DNA of 20,700 nucleotides from NCBI GenBank assembly GCA_036266975.1, contig DATAWZ010000042.1, forward strand, positions 1 to 20,700, given 5' to 3'. The notes under the pieces were generated by a model that saw only the letters and a list, made by a program, of their open reading frames with translations, did not search any database and had not been told where the DNA came from. This DNA comes from DATAWZ01 sp036266975 (GTDB lineage: Bacteria > Actinomycetota > Thermoleophilia > Solirubrobacterales > Solirubrobacteraceae). Both the position numbers and the translations under genes were made by a program. Position 1 is the first letter of the stretch, and every line of letters starts with the position of its first letter. Positions 13,168 to 20,410 of the stretch are shown piece by piece.

Positions 13168-13328
13168 TCTGGCGCAGCGTGGCCCTTGTGCTCGTCGCCT
13201 TCGTCGCCGCCACCGGCCTGGCGGCGCTGTGCGGGGCCACGAACCTCGGCACGGCCATGACCTTCGGGCAGATCGCCTTCGCGATCACGCTGGTCTTCGT
13301 GCTGGTCCGGGTCGGCCGCCAGCGCTGA
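13164..13328 (+). CDS. Small two-helix membrane protein coupled to meaB, 54 aa
   Basis: A 54-codon ORF starting with GTG at 13164 inside the meaB stop codon (GTGA), the same overlap as ecm-meaB. The protein has two hydrophobic stretches, about residues 5-24 (SVALVLVAFVAATGLAALCG) and 35-50 (GQIAFAITLVFVLVRV), joined by a short polar loop ATNLGTAMTF and ending VGRQR. It is thus a probable hairpin membrane protein with the basic tail in the cytoplasm. I recognise no family. The overlap chain and the good hydrophobic pattern argue it is real. It ends one base before the convergent lipoprotein gene. A role near the mutase is unproven. Confidence 0.6.
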   Translation: MIWRSVALVLVAFVAATGLAALCGATNLGTAMTFGQIAFAITLVFVLVRVGRQR

Positions 13329-13329
13329 C

Positions 13330-13863
13330 TCAGCTCGCGGCGAGCGAGGCGATCTTCCAGCCGCTGGACTCGAGCTCGAGCTCCAGCGTCGTGTTGCTGG
13401 GCGCCTGCGCGAACGCCGTCGTGTAGACCCGGGCCGAGGCCTTCGCGCCGTGGACGCTGACCGACTGCACGCTCAGGTGCGGGTCGATCACGTCCGAGAG
13501 CGCCTGCTTCTGCGCGGTCTCGCAGGGCAGGCCGACGTCGGCCATGTGCGCCAGCAGCGTGCTGGAGAGCAGGGCGCAGATCGTCTTGTAGTCGCGCGAG
13601 GCGACCGCTTGGCCGTAGCGCTCGACCGTCGCGCGCACGACGACGACCGGGTTCGGCGGAGGTGGCGGCTTGCGCGGAGCGACGTGCTTGACCGCGGGAT
13701 GGGTGGTCGTATGCACCTTGGGCGCGGGGTGCGCATCGCCGCTCGCGTGACCCTTGGTGCTCGCCTTCGTCGTGGTGGTGGCCTTCCCGTGGGAGCTTGA
13801 GCCGCAGGCCGCGAGGGCGACGCAGAGCGGGACGGCCGCGAGGGCCAGGGAGGCTCGAGGCAT
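13330..13863 (-). CDS. Lipoprotein with Thr/His/Pro linker and NTF2-like domain
   Basis: A 177-residue exported lipoprotein. The signal peptide (MPRASLALAAVPLCVALAAC) ends in the lipobox LAAC with the Cys at residue 20. A low-complexity linker follows, rich in Ser, Thr, Lys, His and Pro (about residues 21-73, including RKPPPPPNP). The rest (VVVVRATVERYGQAVASRDYKTICALLSSTLLA, then CETAQKQALSDVI and strands ending SSGWKIASL) fits the helix-then-sheet order of a SnoaL/NTF2-like domain. Members bind small ligands or act as scaffolds, and no catalytic residue is evident. The ATG at 13863 has TACCCT six bases upstream. The frame is open much further upstream, but that part is a shadow of dipZ. Confidence 0.78.
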   Translation of the reverse strand: MPRASLALAAVPLCVALAACGSSSHGKATTTTKASTKGHASGDAHPAPKVHTTTHPAVKHVAPRKPPPPPNPVVVVRATVERYGQAVASRDYKTICALLSSTLLAHMADVGLPCETAQKQALSDVIDPHLSVQSVSVHGAKASARVYTTAFAQAPSNTTLELELESSGWKIASLAAS

Positions 13864-13869
13864 CCGGGC

Positions 13870-13929
13870 AGGGTACGCCGTTCGCTCCGCCTGCGCGTAA
13901 TGTGGCTGTAAGGGGGATCCTCCTAGATT
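13870..13929. promoter_or_regulatory. Divergent promoter region, lipoprotein and dipZ
   Basis: On the minus strand TACCCT (13870-13875) lies six bases before the lipoprotein ATG. On the + strand TAGATT (13924-13929) lies 12 bases before the dipZ GTG. Just upstream of TAGATT is GGGGGATCCTCC, an imperfect palindrome around GGATCC that could be an operator. Confidence 0.4.
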
Positions 13930-13941
13930 CAGGCTGCCAAG

Positions 13942-15708
13942 GTGCTCGTTCTTCTCCCGATCGCGCTGCTCGCGGGTGCTGGCACCGCGCTCAGCCCATG
14001 TGTGCTCCCGGTGCTCCCGGCGCTGCTGTCGGCGGGCGGCGTCGGCGGGCGTCGCCGCCCGCTGGGCGTGGTCATCGGCTTGGCGCTGACGTTCACGATC
14101 AACGTGTTGCTGCTCGCCCGAGTGGCCTCGGGCGTCGGCCTCGGCGACGACGCGCTGCGCACGATCGCGGTTGTCGTGCTGATCATCGCCGGCCTGGCGC
14201 TGCTGATCCCCGAGCTGGCAGCTTGGCTCGAGCGTCCCCTGGCCCCGCTCACCCGCCTGACCCCCAAGAACGCGGGCCAGGGCTTTCCCTCTGGGCTGGT
14301 GGTCGGGGGCGCGATGGGCTTCGTCTACACGCCGTGCGCGGGGCCGATCCTCGCCGCGGTCACCTCGGTCGGCGCCGCGACCGGGCGCACGGTGCCGATC
14401 GCGCTCGCCTACTCGGCGGGGACGGCGGTGGTGCTGCTCGCGCTCATGCTCGGCGGCCGCGGGCTGCTGGGGCGGATCCGGCGCGCCGGCGCGGCGGTCA
14501 CCGTCCAGCGCGTGCTCGGCGTGATCGTCCTGGCCACCGGGGTCGTGATCGCCACCAATGAGGACGTGCGCTTTGACAAGTTCATCGCCGAGCACATCCC
14601 CAACGTGAGCCTGACCGCCTCGCTCGAGCGCTCTCACTTCGTCGTCTCCCGCGAGCACGAGATCACCGGCATCAAGCCCAAGTTCACCGCGGTGGCCGAC
14701 AAGCCGCACCCGATCCTGCCCACGAGCGCGACGAGCGACGCGCGCCTGGCCCTCGCCGCCGACTCGCTGCCCAACGCCGGGCCGGCGCCGGCCTTCCAGA
14801 ACACCCAGGACTGGTTCAACACCCCCGGAGACCGGCCGCTGACCATGGCTTCGCTGCGTGGGCGCGTTGTGCTGATCGACTTCTGGACCTACACCTGCAT
14901 CAACTGCATCCGCACGCTGCCCTACCTGCAGGCGTGGTACTCCCGCTACCGCAACCAGGGCCTGACGATCATCGGCGTGGAGACGCCGGAGTTCGGCTTC
15001 GAGCACGACGCCGGCAACGTCGCCAACGCGATCAAGCAGTTCGGCATCAAGTATCCGGTGGTGCAGGACAACGACTACGCGGTGTGGGACTCGTACGGCA
15101 ACGAGTACTGGCCGGCCGACTACCTGATCGACGGCAAGGGCAACGTCCGCTACGAGGCCTTCGGCGAGGGCGACTACTCGACCACCGAAGGGGTGATCCG
15201 CGAGTTGCTCGCCTCCGCCGGCTATCCGGTCCCCGGCGCGATGGCTCAGCCTAAGGACGTGATCACGCCGTCCAGCCTGACCACCCCGGAGACCTACCTG
15301 GGCACCAACCGCGCCCAGGGCTGGGCCAGCGGCCCGTTCTCGGGCACCCACAACTACGGAACCGCCCCGAGCACGCTGCCCGAGAACGAGTTCGCCTTCA
15401 GCGGCACCTGGACGATCAGCGGCCAGCCTGCGGTGCCGAGCGCCGGCGCGGGCCTCGACGCCGAGGTCCACGCCCGCAACGTCTACATGGTGCTCACCTC
15501 GACCGGCAATACTCCCCGCCAAGTCCAGGTCGACATCGACGGGCACCCCGCGGGGGCGGGCACCGAGGGCGGGGACGTGCACAACGGCAAGCTCACGGTC
15601 AGCGGACAGCGGCTGTACTGGCTGCTCTCGCTCCCCAGCGACAGCACCCACCGCCTGAGCCTGCGCTTCCCCGCCGGGGTGACCGGCTATTCGTTCACCT
15701 TCGGCTGA
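13942..15708 (+). CDS. dipZ: DipZ-type protein: CcdA membrane domain + thioredoxin domain + C-terminal beta domain
   Basis: A 588-residue transporter of reducing power across the membrane. Residues 1-200 form a CcdA/DsbD-like multi-helix membrane domain with the paired cysteines Cys20 (LSPCVLP) and Cys132 (YTPCAGP). Residues about 270-420 form a periplasmic-side thioredoxin/redoxin domain with the active site WTYTC319INC322 followed by YLIDGKGNVRYEAFGEGDY. The last 150 residues form a beta-rich domain (TPETYLGTNRAQGW to GYSFTFG) typical of mycobacterial DipZ, sometimes likened to carbohydrate-binding modules. Electrons would pass from cytosolic thioredoxin through the membrane cysteines to the outer domain. 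The GTG at 13942 is the first start, since an in-frame TAG lies 18 bases before it. The 3' end overlaps mobA by 22 bp tail to tail. Confidence 0.92.
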   Translation: MLVLLPIALLAGAGTALSPCVLPVLPALLSAGGVGGRRRPLGVVIGLALTFTINVLLLARVASGVGLGDDALRTIAVVVLIIAGLALLIPELAAWLERPLAPLTRLTPKNAGQGFPSGLVVGGAMGFVYTPCAGPILAAVTSVGAATGRTVPIALAYSAGTAVVLLALMLGGRGLLGRIRRAGAAVTVQRVLGVIVLATGVVIATNEDVRFDKFIAEHIPNVSLTASLERSHFVVSREHEITGIKPKFTAVADKPHPILPTSATSDARLALAADSLPNAGPAPAFQNTQDWFNTPGDRPLTMASLRGRVVLIDFWTYTCINCIRTLPYLQAWYSRYRNQGLTIIGVETPEFGFEHDAGNVANAIKQFGIKYPVVQDNDYAVWDSYGNEYWPADYLIDGKGNVRYEAFGEGDYSTTEGVIRELLASAGYPVPGAMAQPKDVITPSSLTTPETYLGTNRAQGWASGPFSGTHNYGTAPSTLPENEFAFSGTWTISGQPAVPSAGAGLDAEVHARNVYMVLTSTGNTPRQVQVDIDGHPAGAGTEGGDVHNGKLTVSGQRLYWLLSLPSDSTHRLSLRFPAGVTGYSFTFG

Positions 15709-16310
15709 GCCCGGAGCACGGCGATTGCCCGCTCGAGGTCCTCGGCGCGGTTGACGTTCAGGTAGGGGGCCGGGTCGGGACGCTCGATCGCCTGAGCGCC
15801 CAGCGCGCCGACCAGTTCGTGCAGCGAACCGTCGGCGGGAAAGCGCTCGACGACCTCGCGCGCCGCCTGGCGCCACACGCCGCACAGCGGCTGCAGCCGC
15901 CCGTCGACGCTCGCGACCGCGACGGGCGCCTGCGGGCAGGCCGCGGCGAGCAGCGCCGCGAGCTCCTCGGCGCCCAGCAGCGGCAGGTCGACCGGGCACA
16001 CGAGCAGGTCCTGCTCGCCCGCGCGGCGCAGGGCCTCGCGCAGCCCGCAGAGCGGATGGCGCGGCTCGTCGGGCTCGATCCAGCGCTCGGCGCCGTCCTG
16101 CAGCACGGGCAGCGGGGTGTCCTGCTTGGCCACGACGGCGAGCCGTGCGCCGGGGCCGAGCGCCCCGCGCAGCGCGGCCAGCGGGTAGGCGAGCAGTGCC
16201 CGCCCGTCGAGCACGAGGGCCGCCTTGGGACCCCCCAGGCGCCGGCCCGCCCCGCCGGCGAGCACGACCCCGATCACGCGCGAACGAACGTCCGGGCGCG
16301 GCGTCCGCAC
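15687..16310 (-). CDS. mobA: Molybdenum cofactor guanylyltransferase MobA
   Basis: A 207-residue nucleotidyltransferase that attaches GMP to molybdopterin to make the bis-MGD form of the cofactor, used by DMSO-reductase-family enzymes. The N-terminal loop GVVLAGGAGRRLGGPKAAL is the GTP/Mg signature LAGGxxxRxGxxK. Also visible are RHPLCGLREAL, VCPVDLPLL (the metal-binding Asp) and a closing YLNVNRAEDLERA, all usual for the family. The GTG at 16310 has a weak AATCCT box six bases upstream. A GTG at 16277 would start right before the first strand (VIGVVLAGG) and cannot be excluded. The gene is divergent from the CxxC-protein gene. No molybdoenzyme is in the window. Confidence 0.88.
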   Translation of the reverse strand: MRTPRPDVRSRVIGVVLAGGAGRRLGGPKAALVLDGRALLAYPLAALRGALGPGARLAVVAKQDTPLPVLQDGAERWIEPDEPRHPLCGLREALRRAGEQDLLVCPVDLPLLGAEELAALLAAACPQAPVAVASVDGRLQPLCGVWRQAAREVVERFPADGSLHELVGALGAQAIERPDPAPYLNVNRAEDLERAIAVLRAQPKVNE

Positions 16311-16354
16311 ACGTGCAGGATTCGGTCCGCCACGCCCCGCAGCATACGCCGCCG

Positions 16355-16360
16355 TAGAAT
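16355..16360 (+). promoter_or_regulatory. -10 box for the CxxC-protein gene (leaderless type)
   Basis: TAGAAT is eight bases before the ATG at 16369 and is among the closest to consensus in the window. The only purine-rich stretch, GGAGGG, lies after the ATG, so the mRNA should be leaderless. Confidence 0.55.
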
Positions 16361-16368
16361 GGTCCTAT

Positions 16369-16953
16369 ATGGAGGGATCAACCCCAGAGACACTCGCTCG
16401 GCCCTGGCTGCGCTGCTACCGCTGTTGGTCGCAGGACCTCGAGGTTCAGGTCCACTACGAGGGGATCCACAAGATCGATCCCGACACCGGCGAGCGAGCC
16501 GAGGTCGTCGACGAGATGCAGGAGGCCGTCGTGCAGTGCCTGGAGTGCATGCACGACCAGCCGCACCTGGGGTTCCGCGACGGCCGCGTAGAGCCGGTCG
16601 AGGACCGCTGGGAGCGGATGGTGGCCGGCACCCCGTGGGTCGCCTCGTGCACGGTGTCCGTCGATGCCGACGACGTCGAGACGTGCTCGGGCCCCGAGGC
16701 GGGCGACGCGCTCTCCTACGCGGCCTTCGGCGACCACGGCGTACGCGAGTTCTTCACCCACGTGCGCTTCCACAAGCACGAGGACGACAACCGCATCGTC
16801 GTGCACCTGCTGGTCGAGCTCTACGCACGCTCGCTGGAAGAGGCGACCGAGGTCCTCGAGCAGGCCGCGCGCGGCGCGCTGGCGATCACCTCGCTCGCCG
16901 AGGAGTCCCGCCCGCCGGCGGCTACCGGCGGCGGCACCGACTCACACAACTGA
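16369..16953 (+). CDS. Unknown protein with paired CxxC motifs (probable zinc site), 194 aa
   Basis: I do not recognise the family. The N-terminal region holds two CxxC pairs, Cys16-Cys19 (LRCYRCWS) and Cys57-Cys60 (VQCLECMH), spaced 37 residues apart, which would make one zinc-ribbon-like site. The middle (about residues 65-120) is acidic with DVETCSGPEAGDALSY. The C-terminal part has a strand-rich VREFFTHVRFHKHEDDNRIVVHLLVELYARSLEEATEVLEQAARGAL segment, alternating strand and helix, and then a disordered tail. No DNA-binding helix is obvious. The ATG at 16369 lies eight bases after TAGAAT, and no upstream frame continuation looks coding. The GST-like gene begins two bases after the stop, so the two form an operon. 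Confidence 0.75.
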   Translation: MEGSTPETLARPWLRCYRCWSQDLEVQVHYEGIHKIDPDTGERAEVVDEMQEAVVQCLECMHDQPHLGFRDGRVEPVEDRWERMVAGTPWVASCTVSVDADDVETCSGPEAGDALSYAAFGDHGVREFFTHVRFHKHEDDNRIVVHLLVELYARSLEEATEVLEQAARGALAITSLAEESRPPAATGGGTDSHN

Positions 16954-16955
16954 GC

Positions 16956-17552
16956 TTGCTGCTCTACGACTCCGCGGTCTCGGGCAACTGCTACAAGGTC
17001 CGCCTACTGCTCGCGCAGCTCGGCCTGCGCTGCGAGCGCCGACCGGTCGACGTCGTCGACCGCTCCGGGCGCGATGAGCTGCTCGGCAAGCTGAACCCCG
17101 CGCTGCGCGTGCCCACGCTCGTGCTCGACGACGGCCGCCCGCTGGCCGAGTCGAACGCGATCCTCTGCTACCTGGCCGACGGCGGCGAGATGCTCCCCGA
17201 GGACCGCTACCGGCGCGCCCAGGTCCTGCAGTGGTTGTTCTTCGAGCAGTACAGCCACGAGCCCTACCTCGCGATCGTGCGCTTCTGGGTCGCCTTCAGC
17301 GCCTCGCCGCCGCCCGCGCCGAAGATCGAGGCGCGCCGGCGCGACGGCTACGCGGCCCTGGACGCGATGGAGCGCCACCTGAGCACACGAGCCTTCCTCG
17401 TCGACGAGCGCTACACGATCGCCGACATCGCGCTGTACGCGTACACGCACGTCGCGCCCGAGGGAGGCTTCGACCTCTCGCCCTACCCGGCGATCGGCGC
17501 GTGGCTCGAGCGGGTGCGCACCCAGCCCGCCCACGTCCCGATCAACGGCTGA
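16956..17552 (+). CDS. Glutathione S-transferase family protein
   Basis: About 198 residues with both GST domains. The N-terminal thioredoxin-like half has LLYDSAVSGNCYKVRLLL (possible catalytic Ser near residue 9), the cis-proline segment NPALRVPTLVLDDG and the glutathione gamma-glutamyl-binding motif LAESNAILCYLAD. The C-terminal all-helical half contains FLVDERYTIADIALYAYTH with the conserved N-capping T-I-A-D motif. Start choice is difficult because there is no ATG or GTG: TTG at 16956, two bases after the upstream stop, gives MLLYDSAVSG, the expected N-terminus, and a CTG at 16950 would add two residues. Many actinobacteria lack glutathione, so the real thiol may differ. It overlaps the next gene tail to tail by 11 bp. 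Confidence 0.87.
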   Translation: MLLYDSAVSGNCYKVRLLLAQLGLRCERRPVDVVDRSGRDELLGKLNPALRVPTLVLDDGRPLAESNAILCYLADGGEMLPEDRYRRAQVLQWLFFEQYSHEPYLAIVRFWVAFSASPPPAPKIEARRRDGYAALDAMERHLSTRAFLVDERYTIADIALYAYTHVAPEGGFDLSPYPAIGAWLERVRTQPAHVPING

Positions 17553-18432
17553 GCAGCAGCGTTCGCAGCCGCTCGATCGCGCCGTTGCGCAGCTGGCGCT
17601 GGGTGATGCGGAAGACGACCCAGCCGGCGCTCTGGAGCACGCTGTCGCGCTCGCGGTCGCGTTCGAACGCCACGCGGTTGCCGTGGTAGCGGTAGCCGTC
17701 CAGCTCCACCACCACCTTCTGCGCCCGGAAGACGAGGTCGACGCGGAAGCCCTCGATCACCTGGTTGCGCTCCGGCCTCGGAAGCCCGGCCTTGACGATC
17801 TCCTCGTACGCCTCGTCCTCGAGCGGCGAGTCGCCGGGGCGTCCGGCGTCGAGCAGCTCCAGGATGATGGCGCCGCCCCGGCGTTTACGGGCGACCGCCG
17901 CGCGCGCGTGGCCCTCGAGCTCGGCGTCGTTGATTTTGTATTGGACGTAGCCCTCCCGCATGAGCCGGGCGGCGGCGGCCCTGCCCTCGGTGGTGGCGAT
18001 GTCGACCAGCATCCGTTCGTAGGTCGTGACCGGGATGCGGTTGACCCTGATCCAGCCGCGGCGGGTCAGCTGGCAGCGGTGGACACGGATCTCGGGGTCG
18101 CGGCGGTCGATGCGGGCGATGACGTCGACGGGCCCGTCGGGCGCTGAGGCGACGCCGTGGATGAAGGAGGCCCAACGGTGGCTGATCACGCCCTTGCTCG
18201 CCCACGCCGCCGCGAGGGGCGCGGCGTACGGCGAGGTCGAAACGTGGCCCCAGTCGTAGATGTTCCGCTTGCGCAGGTGCAGCCGCCCGACCTTCAGCCC
18301 GTAGGTGATGTCGGCCGCGGTCCAACCGGCGGCGAGCAGCTGGTCGCGCCTGACGAGCCCATGGCTCTCGTGAGCCAGTCGTGCGGGGGCTCTGCTGCGT
18401 TGAACGTAATTATTCGGGTCTGCGCAGCACAC
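17542..18432 (-). CDS. AbiEi-like winged-helix + DUF559 (PD-(D/E)XK-type) protein
   Basis: Up to 296 residues in two parts. The N-terminal 60 residues (ARLAHESHGLVRRDQLLAAGWTAADITYGLKVGRLHLRKRNIY) have the layout of the AbiEi-antitoxin-type winged helix. The C-terminal 110 residues form a DUF559/Vsr-like nuclease fold: EDEAYEEIVKAGLPRPERNQ, then FRVDLVF (Asp), VVVELDGYRYHG (Glu-x-Asp), AFERDRERDSVLQSAGWVVFRITQRQL. The acidic D...ExD set of PD-(D/E)XK enzymes is present, so activity is possible. Proteins of this make-up are common orphans in Solirubrobacterales-type genomes, and I saw no AbiEii toxin partner. The GTG at 18432 is the furthest start allowed (TAG two codons before it), but an AT-rich, promoter-like AATAATTACGTT lies at 18403-18414 inside this frame, so a later start such as CTG at 18378 is possible. 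Confidence 0.75.
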   Translation of the reverse strand: MCCADPNNYVQRSRAPARLAHESHGLVRRDQLLAAGWTAADITYGLKVGRLHLRKRNIYDWGHVSTSPYAAPLAAAWASKGVISHRWASFIHGVASAPDGPVDVIARIDRRDPEIRVHRCQLTRRGWIRVNRIPVTTYERMLVDIATTEGRAAAARLMREGYVQYKINDAELEGHARAAVARKRRGGAIILELLDAGRPGDSPLEDEAYEEIVKAGLPRPERNQVIEGFRVDLVFRAQKVVVELDGYRYHGNRVAFERDRERDSVLQSAGWVVFRITQRQLRNGAIERLRTLLLSR

Positions 18433-18462
18433 CCCCTACAGGGTGCCCCGCGCTTGAGACCC

Positions 18463-20262
18463 CTACGACCCCAGACGCTTCTCGAGCGCCTCGAGCTGCG
18501 CGCGCAGCTCGTCGGGCAGGTTCGAGAAGCGCGCGAAGTGCTCCTGGAACTGGGGCAGCTGGGCGCGCCACTCGTCGGGATCGACGGCGAGCACGGCCTG
18601 CAGGTCCTCGGCGGCGACGTCGAGCCCGGACACGTCGAGGCCGTCCTCGACCGGCACGCGCCCGATCGGCGTGTCGGCCGCGTCGGCGGTGCCGTCGCAG
18701 CGCTCGAACACCCAGGCCAGCACGCGGCTGTTCTCGCCGAAGCCGGGCCACAGGAAGCGGCCGTCTGCGTCCTTGCGGAACCAGTTCACGTAGAAGATGC
18801 GCGGGAGCTGTGCGCCCGCCTGGCGTCCGATCTTCAGCCAGTGGGCGAAATAGGCGCCCATGTCGTAGCCGCAGAAGGGCAGCATCGCGAACGGGTCGAA
18901 GCGCAGTTCGCCGACCTTGCCGGCCGCCGCCGCGGTCTTCTCGGAGGCCATCGTCGCGCCCATGAACACGCCGTGCTCCCAGTCGAACGCCTCGCTGACC
19001 AGCGGCACGACCTTGGCCCGCCGCCCGCCGAACAGGAACGCGTCGATCGGCACGCCGGCCGGGTCCTGCCACTCGGGCGCCATCACCGGGCACTGCGCAG
19101 CCGGCACGGTGAAGCGGGCGTTGGGATGCGCGGCGGGCGTGTCGCTGTCGGGCGTCCAGTCGTTGCCCTTCCAGTCGCGCACGTGGCCGGGCTTCTCCTC
19201 GGTCATGCCCTCCCACCACACGTCGCCGTCGTCGGTGAGCGCGCAGTTGGTGAACACGGCGTTCTCACGCGCCGTGGCCATCGCGTTGGGGTTGGTGCGC
19301 TCGCCGGTGCCCGGCGCCACGCCGAAGAAGCCGAACTCGGGGTTGACCGCGTAGAGGCGGCCGTCGGCACCGAACTTCATCCAGGCGATGTCGTCGCCGA
19401 TGCACTCGGCTTTCCACCCCGGCAGGGTGGGGATCAGCATGGCCCGGTTGGTCTTTCCGCACGCCGACGGGAACGCCGCGGCGATGTACCTGCTCGCGCC
19501 GGCCGGCGAGGTGAGCTTGAGGATCAGCATGTGCTCGGCCAGCCAGCCCTCGTCGCGCGCCATCACCGAGGCGATCCGCAACGCGAAGCACTTCTTGCCG
19601 AGCAGCGCGTTGCCGCCGTAGCCGGAGCCGTAGGACCAGATCTCGCGGCTCTCCGGGAAGTGCACGATGTACTTGTTGTCGGCGTTGCACGGCCACGGGA
19701 CGTCCTCGACGCCCTCGGCGAGTGGCATGCCGACGGTGTGCAGGCAGGGCACGAACGAGCCCTCCTCGCCGAGCATGTCCAGCGCGGCCTGGCCCATCCG
19801 CGTCATCACCCGCATGCTCACCGCCACGTAGGTGGAGTCCGTGAGCTGCACGCCGATGTAGCTCTTGTCCGATCCCAACGGGCCCATGCAGAAGGGCACG
19901 ACATACATCGTGCGCCCCTGCATCGACCCGCGGAACAGGTCGGTCAGGGTGTCGCGCATCTCGGCCGGGTCGCGCCAGTTATTGGTCGGACCGGCCTGCG
20001 ACTGCTCAGCCGAGCAGATGAACGTGCGGTCCTCGACCCGGGCGACGTCGCCGGGATCGGAGAGCGCGAGATAGGAATGCGGCCGCTTGTCCTCGGAGAG
20101 ACGCTCGAAGGTCCCCGCCTCGATGAGCCGCTGACAGAGTTGGTCGTACTCCTCCTCGCTGCCGTCGCACCAGTGCACCGCATCCGGCTGGGTGAGCTCG
20201 GCGACCTGGTCGACCCACTCGAGCAATTTGGCGTGGTTGGCAAGAGCGGACGTGGCTTCCAT
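18463..20262 (-). CDS. pckG: Phosphoenolpyruvate carboxykinase (GTP)
   Basis: A 599-residue GTP-dependent PEPCK of normal length that converts oxaloacetate + GTP to PEP + CO2 + GDP, the first step of gluconeogenesis. The nucleotide P-loop is FPSACGKTN (264-272, including the hyper-reactive Cys268 typical of GTP enzymes). IGDDIAWMKFG (about 288-298) supplies metal-binding aspartates. RENAVFTNCAL, GVPIDAFLFGGRRAK and FYVNWFRKDADGRFLWPGFGENSRVL are all family signatures. The ATG at 20262 is set by AAGGAG nine bases upstream. With ccr and ecm in the same window it fits growth on acetyl-CoA-generating substrates. Gene 17542-18432 begins 30 bp downstream on the same strand. Confidence 0.97.
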   Translation of the reverse strand: MEATSALANHAKLLEWVDQVAELTQPDAVHWCDGSEEEYDQLCQRLIEAGTFERLSEDKRPHSYLALSDPGDVARVEDRTFICSAEQSQAGPTNNWRDPAEMRDTLTDLFRGSMQGRTMYVVPFCMGPLGSDKSYIGVQLTDSTYVAVSMRVMTRMGQAALDMLGEEGSFVPCLHTVGMPLAEGVEDVPWPCNADNKYIVHFPESREIWSYGSGYGGNALLGKKCFALRIASVMARDEGWLAEHMLILKLTSPAGASRYIAAAFPSACGKTNRAMLIPTLPGWKAECIGDDIAWMKFGADGRLYAVNPEFGFFGVAPGTGERTNPNAMATARENAVFTNCALTDDGDVWWEGMTEEKPGHVRDWKGNDWTPDSDTPAAHPNARFTVPAAQCPVMAPEWQDPAGVPIDAFLFGGRRAKVVPLVSEAFDWEHGVFMGATMASEKTAAAAGKVGELRFDPFAMLPFCGYDMGAYFAHWLKIGRQAGAQLPRIFYVNWFRKDADGRFLWPGFGENSRVLAWVFERCDGTADAADTPIGRVPVEDGLDVSGLDVAAEDLQAVLAVDPDEWRAQLPQFQEHFARFSNLPDELRAQLEALEKRLGS

Positions 20263-20333
20263 TTCTGGGGGCTCCTTCGCAGTTCGTGTCGCGCCGCCCG
20301 GCTGCCGGCGGACGACGCGGCGAAAGCACGTGT

Positions 20334-20350
20334 GGCCCGCAGTGCGGGCC
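20334..20350 (-). terminator. Hairpin between the MaoC gene and pckG
   Basis: GGCCCGC (20334-20340) and GCGGGCC (20344-20350) flank a three-base loop, a 7-bp perfect stem in the 148-bp gap 20263-20410. It is 60 bases past the MaoC stop and could terminate that transcript. A TAGGCT box (minus strand, 20363-20368) could instead place the pckG transcript start near 20356, which would put the hairpin in the pckG leader. Nothing else is evident in the gap. Confidence 0.4.
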
Positions 20351-20410
20351 TCTCGACCTCAGAGCCTATCGCCCCAAACCAGCTCGCGTCTCGCCGAGGC
20401 GTCCGCAAAG

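Noticed and set aside
13864..15999. Long minus-strand frame running upstream of the NTF2-like lipoprotein to about 889 codons
   Set aside because: It is a shadow of dipZ and mobA. The signal peptide begins at 13863, and the upstream part is Arg/Asp/Gly/His-biased.
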